A DNA stretch of 64,000 bases from Geomonas sp. Red32 (GTDB lineage: Bacteria > Desulfobacterota > Desulfuromonadia > Geobacterales > Geobacteraceae), in NCBI RefSeq assembly GCF_023652955.1, contig NZ_JAKLOY010000013.1, positions 1,517 through 65,516 of the forward strand, written 5' to 3'. The first letter of the stretch is position 1, and each line of letters opens with the position of its first letter. The notes under the pieces were generated by a model, which saw only the letters and a program-made list of their open reading frames with translations, was not told the DNA's origin and did no database searches. This document shows positions 36,234-44,575 of the stretch, one piece after another. The translations under genes were made by a program, and so were the position numbers.

Positions 36234-36707
36234 ATGAAGAATCCGCTGCCCCTACATACCTTGGGAAACCGGGACCTTCTCTCCGGTCACAAGGTCGCCT
36301 TCCTTTGTTCCCGCAACTGTCCGGCCGAGGCCGCCGAGAAATCCCGGCTCTGGGCAATCGCCCAAAGGGAGCGGGGAAGCTGCGTCATCTCCGGCTTTCA
36401 CTCCCGGATCGAAAAGGACGTGCTCATTCACCTGATCCCGGGGAGCCAGCCGATCATCCTGGCGCTCGCCCGGGGGATCATGAGCCACTTGGAACCCTGG
36501 ATGGAAAGGAGGCTGGGAGAGGGGCGCCTGTTGATCGTGACACGGTACGCGGAAAGCGTGACCCATGCCTGCGAGGATTCCTGCTTCCATCGCAACCGCC
36601 TCATGATCGAGATGGCGGACGAGATCGTCGTCGCCTTCGCCTCGCCGGGAGGAAGCCTCGAAAGGCTCTGCCGGGAGAACCCCCATCTCCGTTTTTTCCT
36701 GCTTTGA
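36234..36707 (+). CDS. Stand-alone DprA/Smf-like Rossmann protein
   Basis: 157 residues from ATG 36234 (behind GGGAG). It has the core of the DprA/SLOG fold only: HKVAFLCSRNCPAEA, ISGFHSRIEKDVLIHLI, QPIILALARGI, GRLLIVTRY, CFHRNRLMIEMADEIVVAFASPGGSLERL. DprA loads RecA on incoming DNA and normally has about 360 residues with SAM-like and winged-helix ends, which are missing here. It may bind nucleic acid or nucleotides, but a role in DNA uptake is unproven. Divergent from the CBM21 gene. Confidence 0.75.
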   Translation: MKNPLPLHTLGNRDLLSGHKVAFLCSRNCPAEAAEKSRLWAIAQRERGSCVISGFHSRIEKDVLIHLIPGSQPIILALARGIMSHLEPWMERRLGEGRLLIVTRYAESVTHACEDSCFHRNRLMIEMADEIVVAFASPGGSLERLCRENPHLRFFLL

Positions 36708-36927
36708 TTGTTCCCGCGGTGAATAAGGGAAACTTACCACCCGTCGGCCGTTTTACAATTTGTTCTCGCTAATGATGTGCCGGGAGCGTGGGCGGGTTTG
36801 GCGTTGCGGGCCGGATCCGGAAGTACCACCGCTAAGACATCCGCCTCCGCCGGTTTGCCGAATGATGCAAAACGGATAGACTTTGAAGGGTTAGTAGTCA
36901 GAGCTACCCCCTCGGAAAGGAGATCCC

Positions 36928-37248
36928 ATGGCCAGGGAACCGCACGAACACTATCAGACATTGAAAGGACGTCACCAGGGAGTCGTCGCCGCCGTCGAGG
37001 CGTTGCGCGATGCCGCACAGGCCGCCGGCCCTCTGGACAAGAAGACCCTGCACCTTATCCAGCTCGCCGCCTCGGCCGCCATCATGTCCCATGGCTCCGC
37101 ACACAGCCATACCATTCGCGCCCTGGAGGCCGGTGCCACTCCCGACGAGATCCGCCACGCGGTACTCGTCCTCGTCAGCACCATCGGCTTCCCGTCCACC
37201 GCCGCCGCGCTCTCGTGGGTCGACGACGTGCTGGAACGGGGATACTAG
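36928..37248 (+). CDS. Carboxymuconolactone decarboxylase/AhpD-like protein
   Basis: 106 residues, all-helical CMD fold: LDKKTLHLIQLAASAAIMSHGSAHSHTIRALEAGATPDEIRHAVL matches the family core closely. AhpD-type members carry C-x2-C in the place of SHGS here, followed by the His. Both cysteines are absent, so a peroxidase role through disulfides is unlikely. AAAGGAG precedes the ATG. Stands alone between the DprA-like and GGDEF-EAL genes. Confidence 0.85.
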   Translation: MAREPHEHYQTLKGRHQGVVAAVEALRDAAQAAGPLDKKTLHLIQLAASAAIMSHGSAHSHTIRALEAGATPDEIRHAVLVLVSTIGFPSTAAALSWVDDVLERGY

Positions 37249-37290
37249 CCGCGCCCGCTCCCCCTTCATTTCCTGCTGGCCCCTAACCTG

Positions 37291-37333
37291 GCCCCACCCT
37301 TCTGCTACCTCGCGTTTGAGGGGAGGGTGGGGC
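37291..37333. repeat. C/G-rich intergenic palindrome, family B copy 5 (degenerate)
   Basis: GGCCCCACCCTTCTGCTACC then CGCGTTTGAGGGGAGGGTGGGGC. The outer arms GCCCCACCCT and AGGGTGGGGC pair perfectly. It lies after the AhpD-like gene and could act as a terminator-like hairpin without T tract. Confidence 0.6.
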
Positions 37334-37424
37334 ACGCCGGTCCCCCCCGGCAAAAGGCAAGGGGAGAGAGGATAGAGAGAGGGGGGAGCCGCGGAGCCTT
37401 TAGCCAGCGGAAGAGGACCTCCTG

Positions 37425-39005
37425 ATGATCAGTGGCAGGCTGTTCAGACCATTTCAGTGGTTGGGCAAGCTCACTCCGGCGGCCATCACCTCCGTCTACC
37501 TTTTCTCAAGCCTCTGCTGGATCCTGATCGCCACCTTCACCATGGACCGCCTGCTGGCCGGCCGGCCGGAGCTCCGTGCCCTGGCCGAGACGGTCTTCGA
37601 GCTCCTCGGCGTCTTCAGCATGGGGCTCATCGTCTACATCCTTATCTCCATCAGCCAGGCCCGGCACCGTGCCAGCGAAGCCCGCATCCGCGAGCAGGCG
37701 GCCCGTGACGGCCTCACCACCCTCTTCAACCGCCAAGCCTTCGACGAATTCCTGCTGCAGTCGGTGGAATACGCGAAACGCCACCGGGAAACCTTCGCCC
37801 TTCTCTTCCTGGATCTCGACCGCTTCAAGGTCATCAACGACCGCCGCGGACACTTCGTCGGCGATCTCCTCCTCCAGGAGGTCGGGCGCCGCCTCACCGA
37901 GACCTGCGCCCGCCGTGGCGAGGACGTCGTGGCCCGCGTCGGGGGGGACGAGTTCGCCGTCCTGCTCCGCCAGTCGGAGGCCCCGGAGGGGCCCTCGGTG
38001 GTCGCCCAGCGGATCCTGGACTCCCTCGCCGAGCCGTACATGCTCGATGGCAACGCCATCAACACCTCCGCGAGCCTCGGCATCGCCCTGTACCCTGCCG
38101 ACAGCGATGAGGCTATGCAGCTCTTCAAGATGGCGGATATCGCCCTCAACCAGGCAAAGCAGCAGGGGCGTTCCACCTTCTGCTTCTATGGTGGCGAGTG
38201 GCGGGAGGAGCGGGACCAGCGCCTGTACCTGGAGCAGGGACTTTTGCGCGCGATCACCCACGGGGAGCTCTTCCTCGTCTACCAGCCCAAGCTCGACACC
38301 GGTGCCATGCGGGTGATCGGGGTGGAGGCGCTGGTGCGTTGGAACCACCCGCACTTGGGGGTGCTGGGGGCGCTGAGTTTCGTGCCGCTCGCCGAGAAGG
38401 CGGGACTGATCTGGACCCTGACCGAGTGGGTGCTGAAGGCTGCCTGCCGGCAGGCGGGGGAGTGGTACCGCGATGCGGGGCTCGATATCAACGTGGCGGT
38501 GAACATGTCCCCCTCGGTCTTCGGCCACCCGGATCTGGAACAGGCGATCCAGACGGCGCTTCACGACGGCGGGCTCCCGCCCGACCGGCTCACGCTGGAG
38601 ATCACCGAGGAGTCGTTGATGATCTACGAGGCGGAGTCCCTCGAGGTGCTGGAGCGGCTGCACCGGATGGGGATCAACGTCCAGATCGACGACTTCGGGA
38701 CCGGCTACTCTTCGCTCGCGTCGCTCAAGCACTACCATTTCCAGGCCTTGAAGATCGACAAGTCCTTCGTCAGGGACGTGGTGACCTCCTCGGACGACGC
38801 CGCCATCGCCACCACCATCATGTTCATGGCCAAGTGCCTCGACATGGAAGCCATTGCCGAAGGGGTGGAATCGGAGGCCCAGAAGGAATTTCTCGCCTCG
38901 ATCGACTGCCGTTTCATGCAGGGGTACTACTTCGCCCGTCCCCTGGCCGCCTCCGAGGTGACCGCCTACATTGCCCGTCTCGGGGTCCAGAAAAAGCCGG
39001 ATTAG
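37425..39005 (+). CDS. GGDEF-EAL membrane c-di-GMP protein
   Basis: 526 residues. Two N-terminal transmembrane helices (about 18-38 and 50-72) without a large sensor domain between them. The diguanylate cyclase domain has an intact RVGGDEF (GGDEF at 173-177) and a canonical inhibitory I-site RGED just before it. The phosphodiesterase domain has an intact EAL (VIGVEALVRWNHP), NMSPSVF, TEESLM and DDFGTGYSSL with downstream KIDKSFV and GVES. Both halves look catalytically complete, so the net direction of c-di-GMP turnover cannot be predicted. A weak GAGG precedes ATG 37425. Confidence 0.93.
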   Translation: MISGRLFRPFQWLGKLTPAAITSVYLFSSLCWILIATFTMDRLLAGRPELRALAETVFELLGVFSMGLIVYILISISQARHRASEARIREQAARDGLTTLFNRQAFDEFLLQSVEYAKRHRETFALLFLDLDRFKVINDRRGHFVGDLLLQEVGRRLTETCARRGEDVVARVGGDEFAVLLRQSEAPEGPSVVAQRILDSLAEPYMLDGNAINTSASLGIALYPADSDEAMQLFKMADIALNQAKQQGRSTFCFYGGEWREERDQRLYLEQGLLRAITHGELFLVYQPKLDTGAMRVIGVEALVRWNHPHLGVLGALSFVPLAEKAGLIWTLTEWVLKAACRQAGEWYRDAGLDINVAVNMSPSVFGHPDLEQAIQTALHDGGLPPDRLTLEITEESLMIYEAESLEVLERLHRMGINVQIDDFGTGYSSLASLKHYHFQALKIDKSFVRDVVTSSDDAAIATTIMFMAKCLDMEAIAEGVESEAQKEFLASIDCRFMQGYYFARPLAASEVTAYIARLGVQKKPD

Positions 39006-39167
39006 GCGGTTCTCCGGCCGTTGGCCGGAGGCCGGGTGAGGCCAGCTTTTGAAGTGGCCAGCGTACACTCGCCGTCTTATAGGCCCCCTTGTTGTAATGG
39101 TTACCCCCTCCGCTATACTGGTTAACGTTTCCCAATACATATCGGCCGTTACTTCGGGAGGAGTGCC

Positions 39168-40340
39168 ATGCCAGAGAGGGTGAAGAAGGTTGGGGTGTTG
39201 ACCGGTGGTGGCGATGTACCGGGGTTGAACCCGGCGCTGAAAACCCTCGTTAACCGGGCGTCCGATCTCGGGCACCAGGTGCTCGGGATCCGGCGGGGAT
39301 GGGGAGGGCTTCTCAACCTGAACCGGGACGATCCCTCCACCATGGAGAGCCTGGTTACGCCGCTCGACCGCCAGGTGGTGCGTACCGTGGACCGCACCGG
39401 GGGAACCTTTCTCCATACGAGCCGCACCAACCCGGGGAAGGTGGGGAGCTCGGAGGTGCCGCCCTTCCTCCAGCAGGAAGGATTCGATCCTTTAGCCAAG
39501 GGACCGCACGACTTCACCTCCCATGTGCTGGCGAACCTGGAGCACCTTGAGCTGGACGCCCTGATCGCCATCGGCGGCGACGATACCCTGAGCTACGCCG
39601 AGCGGCTGCACCGCGAGGGATTCCCGGTGGTGGCCATTCCGAAGACCATGGATAACGACGTCTTCGGCACCGACTACTGCATCGGCTTCTCCACCGCGGT
39701 GACCCGGAGCATCAATTTCATCCACAGCCTGAGGACTTCGGCCGGCTCGCACGAGCGGATCGCCATCGTGGAGCTCTTCGGGAGGAATTCCGGGGAAACC
39801 TCGCTGGTTTCCGCCTACCTCGCCGGCGTCGACCGGGCCCTCATCTCCGAGGTCCCTTTCGATGTCGAGAAGCTTTCCCGCCTGCTCGCCGAGGACAAGC
39901 GGGGAAACAAGAGCAACTATGCGATGGTGACGGTTTCCGAGGGGGCCACCATGATCGGCGGGCAGATCGTGGAGTACGGGCAGGAAGACGCCTACGGCCA
40001 CAAGAAACTCGGCGGGATCGGTGTGGTGGTCAGCGAGGCGATCCGCAAGCTGACCGGTTCCCACATCATCTACCAGCAGCTCTCCTACCTGATGCGGAGC
40101 GGGGCACCCGATTCACTGGATCTGATGGTCGCCTTCAACTACGCCAACATGGCGATGGACCTGGTCAACGAGGGGATGTCGGGGCGGATGGTGGCGCTGC
40201 AGGGAGGGACCTACTGTCACATCCCGATCGGGAGCGTGATGCAGGGGGTGAAGCGGGTCGATGTGGCTGAGCTCTATGACAGTGAAGAGTACCGCCCGCG
40301 GGTCAGGCACGTCCTAGGGAAACCGATGTTCCTGTACTAA
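39168..40340 (+). CDS. pfkA: 6-phosphofructokinase, probably pyrophosphate-dependent
   Basis: 390 residues. It phosphorylates fructose-6-phosphate in glycolysis. N-terminal [17 protein letters not shown] and substrate motif PKTMDNDV are clear. The two residues that sort phosphoryl donors are Asp139 (GGDDT, where ATP enzymes have Gly) and Lys159 (PKTMDND, where Escherichia coli has Gly). Asp with Lys is the PPi-dependent signature, making the reaction reversible. This residue rule is established knowledge; its use here is inference. GGGAGGAG precedes ATG 39168. No operon partner is evident. Confidence 0.92.
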   Translation: MPERVKKVGVLTGGGDVPGLNPALKTLVNRASDLGHQVLGIRRGWGGLLNLNRDDPSTMESLVTPLDRQVVRTVDRTGGTFLHTSRTNPGKVGSSEVPPFLQQEGFDPLAKGPHDFTSHVLANLEHLELDALIAIGGDDTLSYAERLHREGFPVVAIPKTMDNDVFGTDYCIGFSTAVTRSINFIHSLRTSAGSHERIAIVELFGRNSGETSLVSAYLAGVDRALISEVPFDVEKLSRLLAEDKRGNKSNYAMVTVSEGATMIGGQIVEYGQEDAYGHKKLGGIGVVVSEAIRKLTGSHIIYQQLSYLMRSGAPDSLDLMVAFNYANMAMDLVNEGMSGRMVALQGGTYCHIPIGSVMQGVKRVDVAELYDSEEYRPRVRHVLGKPMFLY

Positions 40341-40364
40341 CGAAAAGTCAAAGGCTATTCGAAC

Positions 40365-40524
40365 GCGGATGACGCGGATTTACGCGGATGAAACTGTAAA
40401 ATCTAACCAATAGAACACGGATCAAATCTGATTGAACGGATTTACACGGATAAACCTTATTCTTTTTTACAGAACCTAAAGCTTAATCCGCCTTTATCCG
40501 TTGCATCAGATTTGATCCGTGTTC
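40365..40524. repeat. CGCGGAT-type intergenic hairpin element
   Basis: Perfect 20-bp inverted arms GAACACGGATCAAATCTGAT (40413-40432) and its complement (40505-40524). Between and before them are variants of the motif ACGCGGATTTACGCGGATAAA (40371-40390 and 40435-40456) and its complement (40483-40500). The whole could fold into one long stem. Similar GCGGAT-rich elements are remembered from intergenic regions of related bacteria. A/T-rich compared with its surroundings. Confidence 0.75.
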
Positions 40525-40581
40525 CATTGCTTGTCGTTTCGTTTTCCTGCCGTATCCGCGTTCCATGTTTTTAGGGGTTTT

Positions 40582-41661
40582 ATGATCGAAATCGACGGCA
40601 GCCTCGGTGAAGGTGGAGGACAGATGCGACAGATGCTGCGCACCGCGCTCAGCCTCTCCTGCGTCACCGGCAAGCCCTTCCACATCTTCAACATCCGCAG
40701 GATGCGTCCCAAACCCGGCCTCATGCGGCAGCACCAGGTCGCGGTGCAGTCCGCGGCATGCATCTCCTCGGCCGAGGTTCTCGGCGACCAAATCGGCTCC
40801 GTTGAGCTCACCTTCCTACCGAAGGCAGTTGCCCCCGCCAACTACGACATCGCCATCGGCACCGCCGGCTCGACCACTATGGTCCTCCAGACCCTGATTC
40901 CCCCCCTCCTTACCTCGCACGACACGAGCCGCATCGCCCTTTCCGGCGGGACTCACGTTCCCTTCAGCCCCTCGTGGGAATACCTGACCGAGATCTTCTC
41001 CCCCGTAATGGCCCGGCTGGGCGCCAGGCTCGACTTCGTCCTCGACTCCTGCGGCTTCTACCCCAAAGGGGGCGGGAGAGTCCGCTGCCGCATCGAGCCT
41101 GCCGCGAGCTTTTCACCGCTTGAGGCCGTCCACCGCGGGAAACTGCTCCGCATCGTGGGGGCCTCGGCAGTGGGAAACCTCCCCATTACCATTGCCGAAC
41201 GACAGGCCCATGCCGCGACTCTCCGTTTGCGGGAGCACCTCGGGGAACACCTCCCGGTTGCCATCGACATACGCAACCTGAAGATGCCGGGGCAGGGGAC
41301 CTTCATCTTCCTCAAGGCCGAATACGAAAACGCCGTCGCGGGATTCACCTCCCTCGGCGAACGGGGGAAACCGGCCGAGCTGGTAGGGGAGGAGGCGGCC
41401 CTCGAACTGATCGGCCATCACGACACCGGCATGCCGGTCGACCCTCACCTGGCGGACCAGCTCGTCCTCTACCTCGCCCAGGCTACCGGCCCTTCCCGTT
41501 ACGCGACGTCAAGGCTTACTTCCCACCTCAGGACCAACCTGGAGGTTACGGCACTTTTTCTCGATTTCAAAGTCGAGGTCGATGGCGAATGGGAGGGACC
41601 CGGCACGGTCACCATCACCCCCCGTCCCGGCGCCAGGAAAGGTAGTACGGTGCAACGATGA
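40582..41661 (+). CDS. rtcA: RNA 3'-terminal phosphate cyclase
   Basis: 359 residues. RtcA uses ATP to turn RNA 3'-phosphates into 2',3'-cyclic phosphates by a covalent His-AMP. Clear motifs: IDGSLGEGGGQ, RRMRPKPGLMRQHQVAVQ, ELTFLPKA, AIGTAGSTTMVLQT, GGGRVRCRIEP, and the nucleophile-bearing HLADQLVLYLAQA. A three-residue insertion, GGGQ-MRQM-LRTALSLS, follows GEGGGQ and results from a 9-bp tandem duplication (GACAGATGC twice, 40619-40636). ATG 40582 is chosen because the family starts MIEIDGS; AGGGG precedes it. No RtcB gene is near; instead a transporter gene overlaps by 4 nt. Confidence 0.92.
   Translation: MIEIDGSLGEGGGQMRQMLRTALSLSCVTGKPFHIFNIRRMRPKPGLMRQHQVAVQSAACISSAEVLGDQIGSVELTFLPKAVAPANYDIAIGTAGSTTMVLQTLIPPLLTSHDTSRIALSGGTHVPFSPSWEYLTEIFSPVMARLGARLDFVLDSCGFYPKGGGRVRCRIEPAASFSPLEAVHRGKLLRIVGASAVGNLPITIAERQAHAATLRLREHLGEHLPVAIDIRNLKMPGQGTFIFLKAEYENAVAGFTSLGERGKPAELVGEEAALELIGHHDTGMPVDPHLADQLVLYLAQATGPSRYATSRLTSHLRTNLEVTALFLDFKVEVDGEWEGPGTVTITPRPGARKGSTVQR
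40619..40636 (+). repeat. 9-bp tandem duplication in rtcA
   Basis: GACAGATGC is repeated exactly twice, coding QMRQML in place of the usual short link after GEGGGQ. Confidence 0.85.
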
Positions 41662-43310
41662 CTAAAATCCTGCTGGACAATCCCCTACTCCTTTTGTTCC
41701 TCGTGGCCGGAATCGGCTACCCCTTGGGGCGTATCAAGATCTTCGGCTCCAGCTTCGGGGTTGCCGCCGTCCTCTTCGTCGGCCTCGCCTTCGGCGCCAT
41801 GCATCCCCAGATGAAACTGCCGGACGTCATCTACATGCTCGGGCTCAGCATCTTCATCTACGCCATCGGGCTGAGCGGCGGGCCGGTCTTCGTCGCCTCC
41901 TTCAAGCGGGAGGGGCTTCGCTACAACCTCCTGGTGCTGACCATCCTCGGGATCTGTGCCATCGTCACCGCCCTCATCGGCAGTCTCCTCCACTTCAAGC
42001 CCTCCATCACGGCCGGTATCTATTCGGGCAGCCTGACCAGCACCCCTTCCATCGCCGTCATCATCGACACCCTGCGGCACAACTTCCGCGGCGGAGGGAA
42101 TCTGGACCAGCTCCTCGCCGAACCGGTGGTCGGCTATTCGATCACCTACCCGATGGGGCTGATCGGCACCGTGCTCGCCATCAGCCTGGCGCAGCGCCTC
42201 TGGAAGATCGACTTCAAGGCCGAGGCGAAGCAGCTCCGCTCGCTGGGGGCCGCCACGGAGCCGCTGAGAAATTACACCATCGCGGTGAAGAGGGGGGAGG
42301 TCTGCTGCGGCAAACCGGTGGAACAACTGCGCCGCGAACAGGGGTGGGATGTCATTTTCGGCCGGGTCAAGCGTGACGGGCAGTATCTGCTGGCGTCTCC
42401 GGAGGAGAAACTGCGGGAGGGGGACCTGGTGACGGTGGTGGGGACCTCGGAGGAACTGGACCGGGTGGCGGCATTCCTGGGGGAAAAGAGCACGGAGGAG
42501 ATCGACCTCGACCGGAGCGAATTCGACTTCCGGCGCATCTTCGTCTCCAATCCGGCGGTGGCCGGCAGACGGCTGAGCGATCTGGAACTGCGCGGGAAGT
42601 ATGGCGCGGTGGTGACCCGGGTCCGCAGGGGGGACGACGAGTTTCTTCCCAACGGCGACCTCTCGCTGGAGCTGGGCGACCGGGTGCGGGTGGTGACCCA
42701 CCACGACAACATGAAGGCGGTCACCCGGCTCTTCGGCGACTCCTACCGCGCGGTCAGCGAGATCGACGTCCTCACCTTTGGTCTGGGGCTGGCGATGGGG
42801 CTATTTCTGGGGTTGTTGCCGATACCGCTGCCGGGAGGGATAACCTTCAAGCTCGGCTTTGCCGGGGGGCCGCTGGTGACCGGCATCGTTTTGGGGACCA
42901 TCGGGCGCACCGGGAAGATGTTCTGGAACCTCCCCTACAGTGCCAACATCACCTTGCGGCAGATCGGGATGGTGCTCTTTCTGGCCGGGGTCGGCACCGG
43001 GGCGGGGTACAGTTTTCTCTCCACCTTCGTCAATGGCGGGGGGCTGCTCTTTTTCGGGGTAGGGACGGGGATAACCTGCCTGGCGTCGCTGCTCGTCCTC
43101 GGGGTCGGGTACCGGATGGTGAAGATACCGATGACTCTCCTGATGGGGATCGTCGCCGGGATGCAGACCCAGAGCGCGGTGCTCGGCTACGCCCTGGACC
43201 AGACCCACAATGATCTTCCCAACATCGGGTTCGCCTCCGTCTATCCCGCAGCCACGGTGTTCAAGATCGTACTCGTGCAGATCATGGTGGTCACCCTCGC
43301 TCAGCATTGA
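41658..43310 (+). CDS. AAE-family transporter with two TrkA-C domains
   Basis: 550 residues. Aspartate-alanine-exchanger family (AspT, YidE, YbjL). Two blocks of five or so transmembrane helices (about 5-185 and 375-548), each with the internal repeat typical of the family (GIYSGSLTSTPSIAVI; GIVAGMQTQSAVLGYAL). Between them lie two cytosolic TrkA-C (RCK_C) regulatory domains (about 205-280 and 285-365). The substrate is unknown; carboxylates or amino acids are likely. ATG 41658 overlaps the rtcA stop by 4 nt, an odd pairing of RNA repair with transport. Confidence 0.88.
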   Translation: MTKILLDNPLLLLFLVAGIGYPLGRIKIFGSSFGVAAVLFVGLAFGAMHPQMKLPDVIYMLGLSIFIYAIGLSGGPVFVASFKREGLRYNLLVLTILGICAIVTALIGSLLHFKPSITAGIYSGSLTSTPSIAVIIDTLRHNFRGGGNLDQLLAEPVVGYSITYPMGLIGTVLAISLAQRLWKIDFKAEAKQLRSLGAATEPLRNYTIAVKRGEVCCGKPVEQLRREQGWDVIFGRVKRDGQYLLASPEEKLREGDLVTVVGTSEELDRVAAFLGEKSTEEIDLDRSEFDFRRIFVSNPAVAGRRLSDLELRGKYGAVVTRVRRGDDEFLPNGDLSLELGDRVRVVTHHDNMKAVTRLFGDSYRAVSEIDVLTFGLGLAMGLFLGLLPIPLPGGITFKLGFAGGPLVTGIVLGTIGRTGKMFWNLPYSANITLRQIGMVLFLAGVGTGAGYSFLSTFVNGGGLLFFGVGTGITCLASLLVLGVGYRMVKIPMTLLMGIVAGMQTQSAVLGYALDQTHNDLPNIGFASVYPAATVFKIVLVQIMVVTLAQH

Positions 43311-43319
43311 GCCGGCGCC

Positions 43320-43784
43320 TCACTCTCCAGAGACCATCCCGCAAAGCTGGTCGATGAATCCCAGCTGGCCCTTCAGAATCTTTTCCCTCGCCAGCTCCAC
43401 CGTGAACCATCCCGCCCGGTCCACCTCGGGGAACTCCGCCTGTCGCCCCGATTTCGGCGGCCACTCCATCGTGAAGGTGTTGCTGGAGATCCGCTCCGCA
43501 TCGCAATCCCCCTGTACCGCCCAGGCCCGGACCTGCTTTCCTCCCGGCTGCTTGACCAGGTTCAGCTCCCTGAACTCACCGTCGATGGTCTGTCCGGTCT
43601 CCTCCTGGAATTCCCTTCTCGCCACCGCGAACGGATCCTCCCCCTGCTCGTACTCCCCTTTGGGAATCGACCACGCCCCGAGATCCTTCTTGGCCCAGAA
43701 GGGGCCGCCCGGATGCACCAGGAAGAGTTCCAGCAGGTGATCGCGGAAACGAAAGAGCAGCAATCCCGCACTGGTTTTGGGCAT
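43320..43784 (-). CDS. NUDIX hydrolase
   Basis: 154 residues. The full Nudix box GEYEQGEDPFAVARREFQEETG matches G-x5-E-x7-R-E-x2-E-E-x-G. The segment SIPKGEYE and the start TSAGLLLFRFRDHLLELFLVHPGGPFWAKKDLGAWSIPKG fit the family of small NUDIX enzymes related to diadenosine polyphosphate hydrolases. Substrate unknown. CAGGAG precedes ATG 43784. Tail to tail with the transporter gene, 9 nt apart. Confidence 0.92.
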   Translation of the reverse strand: MPKTSAGLLLFRFRDHLLELFLVHPGGPFWAKKDLGAWSIPKGEYEQGEDPFAVARREFQEETGQTIDGEFRELNLVKQPGGKQVRAWAVQGDCDAERISSNTFTMEWPPKSGRQAEFPEVDRAGWFTVELAREKILKGQLGFIDQLCGMVSGE

Positions 43785-43823
43785 AGAGAACTCCTGGTCT
43801 AACCTCTCCGGTCAATGACGGAG

Positions 43824-43858
43824 CCTGAGGGAGGGGGAAGGGGGTGGGGGAGGTTTCC
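43824..43858. repeat. C/G-rich intergenic palindrome, family B copy 6
   Basis: CCTGAGGGAGGGGGAAGGGGG then TGGGGGAGGTTTCC, inverted relative to the copy at 43876, so the two can pair into a large hairpin. Confidence 0.7.
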
Positions 43859-43875
43859 ACAGCGTACCGTAGCCG

Positions 43876-43920
43876 TGCTCCCCCTCACCCTAACCCTCCC
43901 CCTCCAGGGGGGAGGGGATC
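43876..43920. repeat. C/G-rich intergenic palindrome, family B copy 7
   Basis: GCTCCCCCTCACCCTAACCC then TCCCCCTCCAGGGGGGAGGGGATC. Second half of an inverted pair between the NUDIX and TRIC genes. Confidence 0.7.
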
Positions 43921-43947
43921 CCTACCGGTCGGCAGACAAGGAGAGAG

Positions 43948-44568
43948 CTATGCGGTCGGCAGCTGCCACCCCCTCACCAGTGCGGCGCCGCGGATGGCGA
44001 TGACGGTGATGGCGGAAGCGAGCAGGGTGACCGAGGATGGCAGGTCGGTTTGATGGAGGAAGTATAGCAGTGCGCCGCCGACGACGCAGGCGGAGGCGTA
44101 GATCTCCCGCTGCAGGATGAGCGGGATCTGGTTGCTGAGGATGTCGCGCACGAGTCCGCCGCAGGTCGCGGTCATAACCCCCATGATCACCGATCCCATG
44201 AATCCCAGGTGGAAGTTCAGCGCCTTGGTGGTGCCGATCACCAGGAAGGTGCCAAGCCCGAGCGCGTCGAGCAGGAGCATGGCCCGCTTCATCCTTTCGA
44301 AGCTGCGGGGAGTGAGAAAGACGATCACCGAGGCGGCCACCGCGAGATAGAGGTAGAGCTCGTTCTTGAAGCAGAAGGGGGGAGTGTCGTTGAGAAGCAC
44401 GTCGCGCATGACGCCGCCGCCGGTGGCGGTGACGATACCGAGTACGATGACCCCTAAAAGGTCCATCTTCCTGCGCACCCCCGCGAGGGCCCCGGAGGCG
44501 GCGAAGGCCACCGTTCCCAGCAGGTCGAGGGTGTAAATGATCTGCGGCTGATGATCGACAACGTTCAT
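43948..44568 (-). CDS. TRIC-type cation channel family protein (UPF0126)
   Basis: 206 residues with seven hydrophobic segments. Two copies of the conserved glycine motif, GVIVLGIVTATGGGVMRDVLL and GSVIMGVMTATCGGLVRDIL, identify the TRIC/YadS family. Bacterial members form trimeric channels with unsure ion choice. ATG 44568 lies 7 nt after the hflX stop with no Shine-Dalgarno, so it is probably translated by coupling. Confidence 0.93.
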   Translation of the reverse strand: MNVVDHQPQIIYTLDLLGTVAFAASGALAGVRRKMDLLGVIVLGIVTATGGGVMRDVLLNDTPPFCFKNELYLYLAVAASVIVFLTPRSFERMKRAMLLLDALGLGTFLVIGTTKALNFHLGFMGSVIMGVMTATCGGLVRDILSNQIPLILQREIYASACVVGGALLYFLHQTDLPSSVTLLASAITVIAIRGAALVRGWQLPTA

Positions 44569-44575
44569 AGTTTGA

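Noticed and set aside
36770-37290. A 169-codon plus-strand frame overlapping the AhpD-like gene.
   Set aside because: Out-of-frame shadow rich in Arg; the AhpD-like frame has a ribosome site and a family match.
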